From: Bacteroidales bacterium | GTDB lineage: Bacteria; Bacteroidota; Bacteroidia; Bacteroidales; Bacteroidaceae | Assembly (NCBI GenBank): GCA_004558535.1 | Contig: SFCP01000018.1 | Span: 1 to 33,146 of the forward strand | DNA: 33,146 nucleotides | Reading direction: 5' to 3' | Shown: positions 20,563 to 27,839 of the stretch, piece after piece | Numbering within the stretch: the stretch's first letter is position 1 | Layout of the letters: each line of letters starts with the position of its first letter | Position numbers and translations under genes: made by a program | Notes under the pieces: generated by a model | Databases searched by the model: none | Seen by the model: the letters and a program-made list of their open reading frames with translations, nothing else | Told to the model about the DNA's origin: nothing

Positions 20563-21519
20563 ATGAGAAATCCTACTACAACGCTACGAAAATTTTTGGC
20601 CGCCGTGCTCTTCATGCTCCCGGCGCTGTCGATGACTGCACAGCAGCCGGTGCTCAGCGAGAACTTCGAGGCTTGGGACGGCGTCACTGTAGACTGGTTG
20701 CCCGAGGGGTGGAGCGAAATCAACACCAATGCGGAACAGGCTGCCATGAACGACGGTATTTTTACCTGGCAGGTAGCCAGCAAGCGAACGGGCCAAACCA
20801 TCCCCGACGCCGTCGAGGGCAGCAGGTTCGCCATTGTATATTACGCCTACGGCTATGACGAGAACAACAAGCGGGTGGATCTGGCGCAGGACGAGTGGCT
20901 GGTTTCTCCCCAGTTTGCCGTGCAGGCCGGCGACAGCCTCCTGTTTCAGTTAGGCTACTCTCCGCTTTACCTGTTCGACCTGAACAACGAAAACATCAAC
21001 TGGGGCAGCTGGACTTTCACTCACAAAAAGCCCTCTACCACGCTCCAGGTGATGGTGCGTCCGGCGGAGGGAGAATGGGCCAAGCTGTACGACGTCTACG
21101 ATGAGTGGGCAGACAGCGAGTTGAAGGAGCTTTTCGACAACTACAGCGCCAGTACGTACCACCCGATAGCCCTTTCGCTGGCCGATTACGAAGGCAAGGA
21201 GGTGCAGGTGGCTTTCCGTTTTGTCGGGAAGTTCGGCAACACGATGGAGCTGGATGCCATTTGCGTGAAATCCCCGATGGGTGGTGGCGATACCGCCGTC
21301 AGGAGCCTCACGGACCGCCGTGCGCCGTGCGTCAGCCTGCGTGGCAATTGCCTTTGCGTGGAGAACTATGCCGGCGTGGTGACCGTGTGGGATGCCGGTG
21401 GCCGCAAGGTGGCCGAGATGCCCTGTGCGGGAACGTCTACACTGCCTTTGTCATCCTTGCCCCACGGCCTGTGTATCGTCCGCTTGGCCGATGGACGCAG
21501 CTATCGGCTTCTTCGGTAA
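20563..21519 (+). CDS. Exported choice-of-anchor J-like protein with T9SS-like C-terminal domain
   Basis: A 318-residue exported protein. The signal peptide is MRNPTTTLRKFLAAVLFMLPALSMTAQ. The body resembles the cleaved-adhesin/choice-of-anchor J beta-sandwich: ENFEAWDG...LPEGWSEINT near the start, DEWLVSPQFAVQAGDSLLFQ in the middle, and VQVAFRFVGKFGNTMELDAI. The last 70 residues (VSLRGNCLCVENYAGVVTVWDAGGRKV, LSSLPHGLCIVRLADG, YRLLR) resemble a T9SS type A sorting domain, so it may be surface-attached or secreted. No enzyme motif is seen; ligand binding or adhesion is only inferred. It ends 12 nt before the membrane-bound regulator gene and may share its transcript. Confidence 0.75.
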   Translation: MRNPTTTLRKFLAAVLFMLPALSMTAQQPVLSENFEAWDGVTVDWLPEGWSEINTNAEQAAMNDGIFTWQVASKRTGQTIPDAVEGSRFAIVYYAYGYDENNKRVDLAQDEWLVSPQFAVQAGDSLLFQLGYSPLYLFDLNNENINWGSWTFTHKKPSTTLQVMVRPAEGEWAKLYDVYDEWADSELKELFDNYSASTYHPIALSLADYEGKEVQVAFRFVGKFGNTMELDAICVKSPMGGGDTAVRSLTDRRAPCVSLRGNCLCVENYAGVVTVWDAGGRKVAEMPCAGTSTLPLSSLPHGLCIVRLADGRSYRLLR

Positions 21520-21531
21520 AACTTTCTGCAT

Positions 21532-22233
21532 ATGATGAGAGCCTTCCCCATTGCAATTTTCCTTTTCTTCGTGACCTCGGCCATCGGTGTCAGCCTTTGT
21601 AGTTACCAGCGGGCGGAGGAAAGGATAGACCGTGACGTTCATCGGGCACTGCAACTGACTTTGGCCGAAATGCCCGGCGATGTGGTGACGGCCGACACCT
21701 TGCGCTGCTTCCGAAATCACCTGACCCTTGTGCCGCTGCGCGATACGGCCAGTATTGCTCTGCGCCCCAAATGCAGTACAAAGGGAATGCGCACGGAAAT
21801 CGTGGCGCAGGCCAATTGCAGTTTCCTGACCGTGATGGGCATGTCGGACCAGCGTGCTTCCGGCGCCCTGCTGTTTATCGGCGTCCTGTGGTTGCTGGGG
21901 AGTGTGTGGTATCAGCGGCAGACGGGAACCGACCTACAGGCGACAGGCTTGCGATTGGGAGGCCTTGTCTACGCCAACCACCGATTTGCAACGGCTGACG
22001 GCGTGCCTGTCCGCTTGACGCCCATGCAGCATTCCTTGCTCGAAATGTTTTTGGAGGCAGAGGAGCACACCCTCTCCAAACAGGAAATTTGCAGCCGCCT
22101 GTGGCCGGGGAAACCGTATGCCGATGATACGCTCTACACGCTGATCCGACGCGTGCGGCCGGTACTTGAAAATAACTTCCGGCTCAAAATAGAGTCGGAT
22201 CGGGGTCGTAGCTACATATTGAAACAGAGATAG
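21532..22233 (+). CDS. ToxR-like membrane-bound winged-helix transcription regulator
   Basis: A 233-residue protein with two membrane helices and a C-terminal OmpR/PhoB-type DNA-binding domain. TM1 is at about 5-23 (FPIAIFLFFVTSAIGVSLC). A periplasmic section (24-108) holds three Cys (59, 81, 96). TM2 is at about 110-127 (SGALLFIGVLWLLGSVWY), and the cytoplasmic winged helix spans 138-231 (VRLTPMQHSLLEMFLEA, LSKQEICSRLWPG, DDTLYTLIRRVRPVL, SDRGRSYIL). No receiver domain or kinase is nearby, so it is a one-component sensor-regulator that would act from the membrane. It is followed by three 11-bp-spaced TGTCRG boxes and an OMP gene, its probable target. The ATG at 21535 is an alternative start. 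Confidence 0.85.
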   Translation: MMRAFPIAIFLFFVTSAIGVSLCSYQRAEERIDRDVHRALQLTLAEMPGDVVTADTLRCFRNHLTLVPLRDTASIALRPKCSTKGMRTEIVAQANCSFLTVMGMSDQRASGALLFIGVLWLLGSVWYQRQTGTDLQATGLRLGGLVYANHRFATADGVPVRLTPMQHSLLEMFLEAEEHTLSKQEICSRLWPGKPYADDTLYTLIRRVRPVLENNFRLKIESDRGRSYILKQR

Positions 22234-22242
22234 ATAGTCTCT

Positions 22243-22270
22243 TGTCAGCGAAATGTCAGGGAAATGTCGG
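22243..22270 (+). promoter_or_regulatory. Candidate operator: three TGTCRG direct repeats at 11-bp spacing
   Basis: TGTCAG at 22243, TGTCAG at 22254 and TGTCGG at 22265, each followed by CGAAA or GGAAA, have an exact 11-bp period. OmpR/PhoB-type winged helices bind tandem half-sites at this spacing (the E. coli Pho box has TGTCA half-sites 11 bp apart). The boxes lie between the regulator gene and the OMP gene, about 35-60 nt upstream of TACATTTG, a fitting activator position. Two of the boxes overlap the hairpin at 22255-22304. Confidence 0.6.
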
Positions 22271-22304
22271 TGTTAGGTTGCCGGCATTTCCCTGACTCGT
22301 TTTT
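22255..22304 (+). terminator. Hairpin with T-run after the regulator gene
   Basis: GTCAGGGAAATGTCGG (22255-22270) pairs with CCGGCATTTCCCTGAC (22281-22296) over 16 bp with one G-U, then TTTTT at 22300-22304. It would end the regulator transcript, and because it shares sequence with the TGTCRG boxes it may also be an inverted operator site. Confidence 0.65.
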
Positions 22305-22311
22305 ACATTTG
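22304..22311 (+). promoter_or_regulatory. Downstream promoter box of the OMP gene
   Basis: TACATTTG, 25 nt before the ATG at 22337. The best upstream element is GTTG at 22277-22280 (23-nt spacing), so the promoter looks weak on its own and may depend on the regulator bound at 22243-22270. Confidence 0.5.
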
Positions 22312-22336
22312 CCCCGAATTCAAAAATATCGGGAAT

Positions 22337-24385
22337 ATGAAACGTATCGCATGGCTGTTGTTTTTGCCGGCCGTCCTGCTGCCGGCGTACGGACAGGATG
22401 AAGGAAAGACTGTTGCCCTTGACGAAGTGGTCGTGGGCGGGAAAAGGGTAGTGAACAAGGTGGACGGCTGTACCGTCTATCCCGCGGAGGCACAGAAAGC
22501 GGCTTCGACGGGCGGCTACAGCCTGCTTGCGAAACTTGCCCTGCCCGGCATCCGTGTCGACGAGGTGGCGCACACCGTCACCGCGCCGGCCAATCGCGGC
22601 GACGTGCAGGTCCGCATCAACGGCATCGTGGTGGACAAGGCCGACATGCTGGCACTCGACCCGCGCCTGGTCACCAAGGTGGACTTCATCGACCAACCGG
22701 GCGTGCGTTATGGCGAGGGTGTCGCCTATGTGCTGAATATTTTCACGCGCCGGGCGGACCGCGGCTATACCGTCGGTATGGATGCCAAGTCCGCGCTCAC
22801 GGCGTGGCAGGGCAACGCCACGGCTTACGGCAAGTGGCATGCCGGACGGAGCGAACTCTCCTTTACTTATGATTTCAGCGGGTATAAGCTGCGGGGTGTG
22901 CGGAACGAGGAAACCGCAGACTACACCCTGAGCGACGGCAGCGTGCATCGTATCGGGCGGCAGGACCGGCGGACGCTCCAGGCCGGACGCAGTCACGACT
23001 TGAAGCTGACCTATAACTTAGCGGATACGGCGGTGTGCAGCTATGTCTTCCAGGCGTCTTTGTGCGGGGCCTTTTCCCGCACCCCGGGTGATTATAGTCT
23101 GCGCGAAATCCTGGACGGTGGCCACCCGTATGCCGCTACCGAAAGTGCACGCAGCCGTTCGGCCTCGCCTGTGCTCGACCTGTATTTCTTTCGCCAGTTT
23201 ACGTCCCGTCAGTCCCTTACGGCCAATGTCGTAGGCACTTATATTGCGACGGACCAGGCCGAAAGCTATGACGAGGGCAGCCCCTACCGGCGCGAGGTGG
23301 ACGGCCGGACGGCCTCGGTCCTCTCTGAAATCATCTACGAGAACCGGCTGAAGCCCTTCACCCTGTCTGTAGGGCTCAACTACAGCGGCAAATACACCGA
23401 GAACGACTATACGGGCGACACCGAAGCCCTGACCATCCTGCGCCGCCACTATCTCTATGCTTTCGGCGAGGTCAAGGGCGCCGTCGGGCCGGTGCGCTAT
23501 TCGGCGGGCATGGGCACAGGCTGTTCCGCCTACCGTCAGGGCGGCCACCGCTACCGGCGCGGCATCTTTCGCCCCAAGGCAACGGTGGCCTACCACTTTA
23601 CGGACGGATGCAGGCTGAGCTACAGTTGGCAGATGCAGGACAGGCTGTCGCGTATTGCGATGGTCAGCGATGCCGTCGTCCGGACCAACAGCATGGAATA
23701 CACCGTGGGCAATCCCGACCTGAAACCGTCGCGCGACACGGAGCACACGCTGCGCCTCAGTTACAGCGGAGACCGCCTTGAAGCCTTTGCCGAATGTTTC
23801 TACAAGCACTGCCACAGGCCCAGTATGGCCCTGTATGAGCGTACGCCCGACGACCAATTCCTCTACACCCAAGTCAACCAAAAGGCCATCAACCTGTTGT
23901 GCCCGAGCCTCTATGCCGGTTATTGGTTGCTGCCCGGGAAGTTGCAGGTAATGCTCTATGGCGGCTTACAGCGCTGCTTCAATTACGGCTTCTCCTACAC
24001 GCACTGCTACACTTCGTGGTTTTGTACGGGCAGCCTCAGTGCCTATCTCGGTGACTTCACGCTACAGGCATACGCCGACAACGGTTCGCGCTGGTTCGAG
24101 GGCGAAGCTCGCGGATTTAGTGGGAGCTACGCCGTCCTGCAGGCTGCCTACAAGTACCGCGACTGGCATTTCTCACTGTCTTGGCAAAATCCCTTTTGCG
24201 GAAACTACCGGTCGTTTGAATCGGAAGTACTGCACAAGGACCTACACAAGCTACATACGACATACGATGCCGACGGCGGTAACCGCCTTACGCTTGGCGT
24301 GACGTGGCGCATGAGCCGCGGGCGGAAATACAAATCGGCCGAGAAGACGCTCCACCACCGCGATACGGACAACGGCATCCTTTGA
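22337..24385 (+). CDS. Outer-membrane beta-barrel protein paired with the ToxR-like regulator
   Basis: A 682-residue TonB-receptor-like barrel. The signal peptide is MKRIAWLLFLPAVLLPAYGQ. There is no carboxypeptidase-regulatory domain; the chain goes straight into a segment with ALDEVVVGGKRVVNKVDG and a short plug (YSLLAKLALPGIRVDE, VQVRINGIVVDKADMLALDP, LVTKVDFIDQPGVRYGEGVAYVLNIFTRR). The barrel follows, ending LTLGVTWRMSRGRKYKSAEKTL and a short hydrophilic tail. Many Tyr and aromatic strand ends fit an outer-membrane barrel. The ligand is unknown, and with so short an N-terminus it may not be a true importer. Its position right after the membrane-bound regulator and the TGTCRG boxes suggests the pair senses and answers envelope or nutrient conditions. 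Confidence 0.85.
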   Translation: MKRIAWLLFLPAVLLPAYGQDEGKTVALDEVVVGGKRVVNKVDGCTVYPAEAQKAASTGGYSLLAKLALPGIRVDEVAHTVTAPANRGDVQVRINGIVVDKADMLALDPRLVTKVDFIDQPGVRYGEGVAYVLNIFTRRADRGYTVGMDAKSALTAWQGNATAYGKWHAGRSELSFTYDFSGYKLRGVRNEETADYTLSDGSVHRIGRQDRRTLQAGRSHDLKLTYNLADTAVCSYVFQASLCGAFSRTPGDYSLREILDGGHPYAATESARSRSASPVLDLYFFRQFTSRQSLTANVVGTYIATDQAESYDEGSPYRREVDGRTASVLSEIIYENRLKPFTLSVGLNYSGKYTENDYTGDTEALTILRRHYLYAFGEVKGAVGPVRYSAGMGTGCSAYRQGGHRYRRGIFRPKATVAYHFTDGCRLSYSWQMQDRLSRIAMVSDAVVRTNSMEYTVGNPDLKPSRDTEHTLRLSYSGDRLEAFAECFYKHCHRPSMALYERTPDDQFLYTQVNQKAINLLCPSLYAGYWLLPGKLQVMLYGGLQRCFNYGFSYTHCYTSWFCTGSLSAYLGDFTLQAYADNGSRWFEGEARGFSGSYAVLQAAYKYRDWHFSLSWQNPFCGNYRSFESEVLHKDLHKLHTTYDADGGNRLTLGVTWRMSRGRKYKSAEKTLHHRDTDNGIL

Positions 24386-24410
24386 GGGCGTAGCGGCGCG
24401 GCTATAGAAG

Positions 24411-24475
24411 AAGGCGGGCTCTGCCACTTGGCTATGGAAGTGCAAATGCTTCCGGCCAAGCAGCAGGGCCGCCTT
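24411..24475. terminator. Imperfect long stem-loop between the OMP and glmM genes
   Basis: AAGGCGG...GCCACTTGGC at 24411-24432 pairs with GCCAAGCAGC...CCGCCTT at 24455-24475, with an inner GGAAG/CTTCC. It lies between convergent genes and may terminate both, but no clear T-run follows on either strand. Confidence 0.4.
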
Positions 24476-24516
24476 ATTGCGGGGAATATTTTCCGCCCGT
24501 GTCCTATGTCAGTGCG

Positions 24517-25875
24517 TCATTCCACCCGGAAACCGCAGGCATCGATGGCATCGGTCACGATGCGGATGCAGGCGCGGCAGGTTTCAATGTCGGCCGCTTC
24601 GGCCATGACGCGCACCAAGGGCTCTGTGCCCGAGGGGCGGACGAGGATGCGGCCGCTGTCGGCCAGTTGGGCCTCTGCGCGCTCTACGGCCTGCTTCACG
24701 AGGGGTGCGGTCAGCACCATGCCCTTGTCCGTGACGCGTACGTTTTCCAGCACCTGCGGGAAGATGGTCACGGGGGCGGCCAATTCGGACAGGGGCTTCT
24801 CGCGGGCCATCATTACCTCCATCATTTTCAGGCTGGTCAGGATGCCATCGCCCGTCGAGGCGTATTTCGAGAAGATGATGTGGCCCGACTGTTCGCCGCC
24901 GATGTTGTTGCGGTGTGCGGACATGTAGTCATAGACGTTTTTGTCGCCCACGGCGGTCTTGGCGTAGTCGATGCCGAGCGCGTCGAGTGCCTTGAACAGG
25001 CCGAGGTTCGACATGACGGTGGTCACCACGGTGTTGTTGACCAGTTTTCCGCGCTCCTGCAGGTAGCGGGCGTAGATATACATGATTTTGTCACCGTCCA
25101 CGACTTCTCCGTGCTCGTCCACGCACAGGCAGCGGTCGGCATCCCCGTCGTAGGCAAAGCCCACGTCGCATTTGTGCTCTACGACAAACTGCTGCAGGCT
25201 CTCGATGTGCGTGCTGCCGCATCCGCGGTTGATGTTCAGTCCGTCGGGCTCGGCGTGGATGACGCTGACCTTGGCTCCCAATGCGCGGAACACCGAGGGC
25301 GCGATGCTCCAGGCACTGCCGTTGGAGCAGTCCAGCGCGATGTGCTTGCCGCGGAAGGAGAAGCGACCCAGCGAAATCAGGTAGCCCACGTAGCGATTGC
25401 GTCCGGCCACATGGTCTACGGTGCGGCCGATGGCTTCGCCGGTGGCAAAGGGCGGTATGCCCGACTTGCCGTCGAGGAAGTCCTCCACCTTTTGCAGGAT
25501 ATCGTCCTCCATCTTCTCGCCTTGGTGGTTCAGCAGCTTGATGCCGTTGTCGTGGAAAGGGTTGTGGCTGGCCGAGATCATGATGCCGCAGTCGAATTCA
25601 TCGGTTTTGGTGACGAATGCCACCGAGGGCGTGGTGGTGACGTGGAGCAGGTAGGCGTCGGCGCCCGACGAGGTGATGCCTGCGGCCAGGGCGTATTCCA
25701 GCATGTACGACGAGCGGCGCGTGTCCTTGCCGATGACGATGCGTGCCGGCTGGCCGTCGGTATGTTGGGCGGAGTAATAGTGGCCGAGGAAGCGGCCAAT
25801 CTTGAATGCGTGCTTGGCTGTCAACGAGATACCGGCTTCACCGCGGAAGCCGTCCGTACCAAAGTATTTTCCCAT
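24517..25875 (-). CDS. glmM: Phosphoglucosamine mutase
   Basis: A 452-residue cytoplasmic enzyme converting glucosamine-6-phosphate to glucosamine-1-phosphate for UDP-GlcNAc, the precursor of peptidoglycan and lipid A. The four phosphohexomutase domains show: catalytic Ser103 in SASHNP, the Mg-binding DGDADR (243-248), the sugar-binding GEQSGH (327-332) and the phosphate-binding RPSGTEP (413-419). GTDGFRG at 6-12 near the N-terminus is typical. GEQSGH with SASHNP favours GlmM over phosphoglucomutase or phosphomannomutase, though other phosphohexomutases cannot be fully excluded. A promoter-like site lies about 100 nt upstream, and element copy 3 stands before it in the same direction. Confidence 0.9.
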   Translation of the reverse strand: MGKYFGTDGFRGEAGISLTAKHAFKIGRFLGHYYSAQHTDGQPARIVIGKDTRRSSYMLEYALAAGITSSGADAYLLHVTTTPSVAFVTKTDEFDCGIMISASHNPFHDNGIKLLNHQGEKMEDDILQKVEDFLDGKSGIPPFATGEAIGRTVDHVAGRNRYVGYLISLGRFSFRGKHIALDCSNGSAWSIAPSVFRALGAKVSVIHAEPDGLNINRGCGSTHIESLQQFVVEHKCDVGFAYDGDADRCLCVDEHGEVVDGDKIMYIYARYLQERGKLVNNTVVTTVMSNLGLFKALDALGIDYAKTAVGDKNVYDYMSAHRNNIGGEQSGHIIFSKYASTGDGILTSLKMMEVMMAREKPLSELAAPVTIFPQVLENVRVTDKGMVLTAPLVKQAVERAEAQLADSGRILVRPSGTEPLVRVMAEAADIETCRACIRIVTDAIDACGFRVE

Positions 25876-25973
25876 AGGTTTCTAATTTTTTTGCGTTAGT
25901 AATGGGGGACTTACAGGGTGGGTTCCTCCCTGCGTCCCGTGGTTATTGAAACAGGGCACGTCCCTATTCGTTG

Positions 25974-26005
25974 CGAAGATAGACTATTTTGAGGAATTGG
26001 GAAAA
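25974..26005 (-). promoter_or_regulatory. Possible promoter of glmM
   Basis: On the minus strand: TTTT (26002-26005), 20 nt, TATCTTCG (25974-25981). Each box has one mismatch from consensus. The leader would be about 90 nt. Confidence 0.45.
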
Positions 26006-26137
26006 GCACTCTCGCGATTTTTTCGGGGAGCGGATGATTTTCGGCCGGGAGGTAGCCCTTCAGACCCCTGTTTTGGGGGCCTATGTCCCGTTCAACTTTA
26101 ACGTTTTTAACCTTCGGAAACAATCTCTCGGCTTTGT

Positions 26138-26200
26138 AGTTTTCCGCGGAAAGCACTTGGAAAAAATTACAAAGGACTTGCGTAAAACTACAAAGCACTT
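26138..26200 (-). repeat. 21-bp tandem repeats in element copy 3
   Basis: On the minus strand, units occupy 26180-26200 and 26159-26179, and a third (26138-26158) keeps only its AAGTGCTTT start, then runs into an inverted half-unit (CCGCGGAAAACTACAAAG). The period is again 21 bp. The inverted half-unit could form a hairpin. Confidence 0.7.
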
Positions 26201-26263
26201 GGTTTTTCCTACATAGGCGGCAGTTGTCCTCGGAAAGGCCCTTTGCGAGGCTCGAAAAGGGCT

Positions 26264-26309
26264 GAAAAAAAGGAGGAAGCCCGCAGTAGCGCGTGGTTTC
26301 CTCCTTTGC
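26264..26309 (-). ncRNA. Candidate very short RNA, or promoter-proximal terminator (copy 3)
   Basis: On the minus strand GGAGGAA (26304-26298) pairs with TTCCTCC (26278-26272), with inner CC/GG pairs, followed directly by seven T (26271-26265). This is the most terminator-like of the three copies. The expected RNA is about 45 nt. The outer stem is identical to copy 2; the loop differs. Confidence 0.5.
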
Positions 26310-26314
26310 CTATG

Positions 26315-26346
26315 CAAATATACAACATTTTTCAGCGAAATCCAAA
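26315..26346 (-). promoter_or_regulatory. Promoter of the small-RNA candidate, copy 3
   Basis: On the minus strand: TTTG (26343-26346), exactly 20 nt, TATATTTG (26315-26322). The 28 nt covering the downstream part match copy 1 exactly. Confidence 0.75.
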
Positions 26347-26576
26347 TGGGCCATTTTGGATTTTAACATTTCGCCGCCCGCAGCGACATGGTGCAGCCGT
26401 ACCGGCCGGCAACCTCGGCGCCGTGCGCTTCAGGGACGATTGTGGGACAGGGCAGAGGGAACTAATGCTCCCACTGCAGGCTGTCTACGTCGAACGAAAA
26501 GGTGCGGCTGCGAGACAGGGGGGCTGTGGAGGGCGTTTTCATAAGGGGGGAGTGCTTAGGTTGGTTGCCAAGTGCC

Positions 26577-27767
26577 CTATTGTAGCTCTGCCAGTGCTTC
26601 CTTGATGCGGCGCATGGCCTCCACGATGTTCTCGTCGCTCGTGGCGTAGCTCATGCGGAAGCATTCGGGCGAACCGAAGGCAGCGCCGCCGACGGTGGCC
26701 ACGTGGGCGTGTTCCAGCAGGTAGAGGGCGAAGTCCATCGAGTCCTGGATGACCTTGCCGCCGGCCGTCTTGCCGAAGAAGGAGGAGCACTTGGGGAACA
26801 GGTAAAAGGCGCCCTGCGGCTCGTTCACCTCGAGGCCCGGAATTTCCTTGGCCAGGCGTACTATCAGGTCGCGGCGGCGGGCAAAGGCCTGGCGCATCTC
26901 CTCGACGGGAACCTGCGTGCCGGTGTAGGCAGCCTCAGCGGCTTTTTGCGAGACGGAGCAAGGACCGCTGGTGTACTGGCCCTGCAGCTTGTTGCAGCCC
27001 TTGACAATCCATTCCGGGCCGGCGATAAATCCGATGCGCCAGCCGGTCATGGCATAGGCTTTCGACACACCGTTGACAATCACCACGTGCTCGCGGATTT
27101 CGGGGAATTGTGCGATGCTCTCGTGGTGGCCCACGTAGTTGATGTGCTCGTAGATTTCATCGGCCAGCACAAAGACCTGTGTGTGGCGGGCCAGCACTTC
27201 GGCCAGTCCCTGCAATTCTGCTTTGGAGTAGACGGATCCGGTGGGATTGCTCGGCGAACAGAGGATGAGCAGGCGGGTGCGGGGCGTGATGGCAGCCTCC
27301 AGTTGCGCGGGGGTCATCTTGAAGTCCTGCTCGATGCCTGCTTCTACAAAGACAGGTACGCCGCCGGCCAGTTTGGCCATCTCGGGATAGCTCACCCAGT
27401 AGGGGGCGGGGATGATGACCTCGTCACCGTCGTTGACCAGGGTCATGACCGTGTTGCACACGCTCTGCTTTGCACCGTTCGACACGGAGATTTGGGTAGC
27501 GGTGTAGTCCAGGCCGTTCTCGTTCTTCAGCTTCTTTACGATGGCTTCGCGCAGGGCGGGGTAGCCGGGCACGGGGGAGTAGCGCGAATAGTTCTCCTCA
27601 ACGGCGCGGATGGCTGCCGCCTTGATGTGGTCGGGCGTGTTGAAGTCGGGTTCTCCCACACTGAGGTTGATGACGTCGATGCCCTGTGCTTTAAGCTCTG
27701 CGCTCTTTTGCGACATGGCCAGTGTGGCCGAGGGCGAAAGTCTGTTGAGTCTGTCGGATAGTTGCAT
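26577..27767 (-). CDS. Aspartate aminotransferase-type class I aminotransferase (PLP)
   Basis: A 396-residue cytoplasmic fold-type I PLP enzyme, probably moving the amino group between aspartate and 2-oxoglutarate. Key parts are SVGEPDFNTP (36-45), the PLP-stacking region PYW (122-124), NPTG (174-177), DEIYE (203-207), the PLP lysine Lys236 in NGVSKAYAMTGWRIG, and FRMSYATSDE with the carboxylate-binding Arg near the C-terminus. The subgroup looks like the I-gamma type common in Bacteroidota; related prephenate aminotransferase activity cannot be ruled out. It follows capA by 72 nt in the same direction. Confidence 0.9.
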   Translation of the reverse strand: MQLSDRLNRLSPSATLAMSQKSAELKAQGIDVINLSVGEPDFNTPDHIKAAAIRAVEENYSRYSPVPGYPALREAIVKKLKNENGLDYTATQISVSNGAKQSVCNTVMTLVNDGDEVIIPAPYWVSYPEMAKLAGGVPVFVEAGIEQDFKMTPAQLEAAITPRTRLLILCSPSNPTGSVYSKAELQGLAEVLARHTQVFVLADEIYEHINYVGHHESIAQFPEIREHVVIVNGVSKAYAMTGWRIGFIAGPEWIVKGCNKLQGQYTSGPCSVSQKAAEAAYTGTQVPVEEMRQAFARRRDLIVRLAKEIPGLEVNEPQGAFYLFPKCSSFFGKTAGGKVIQDSMDFALYLLEHAHVATVGGAAFGSPECFRMSYATSDENIVEAMRRIKEALAELQ

Positions 27768-27839
27768 AAATGGGTTGGTATTTGATGTATTTTTTCGTTG
27801 ATAGGCATTGTGAGGCTCCGGCGGGGGAGCTGCGGTCGT

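Larger units (their letters stand above)
26091..26371 (-). repeat. Dispersed promoter-hairpin-array element, copy 3
   Basis: A 281-bp element on the minus strand, downstream of the aminotransferase gene and upstream of glmM. It runs AAATGTTAAAA (26361-26371), an inverted repeat TCCAAA/TTTGGA, promoter, hairpin with U7, a 21-bp array, and a 36-nt tail (26091-26126) identical to that of copy 1. The inverted repeat before the promoter has a different sequence from that in copy 1 but a similar shape. The 205 nt between this element and the aminotransferase stop (26372-26576) hold no recognisable feature. Confidence 0.8.

Noticed and set aside
1649..26371. The three elements as the ends of one large composite transposon
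   Set aside because: The genes between the copies are ordinary housekeeping genes in several operons, copies 1 and 2 are in the same orientation and copy 3 is inverted; nothing suggests joint mobility.
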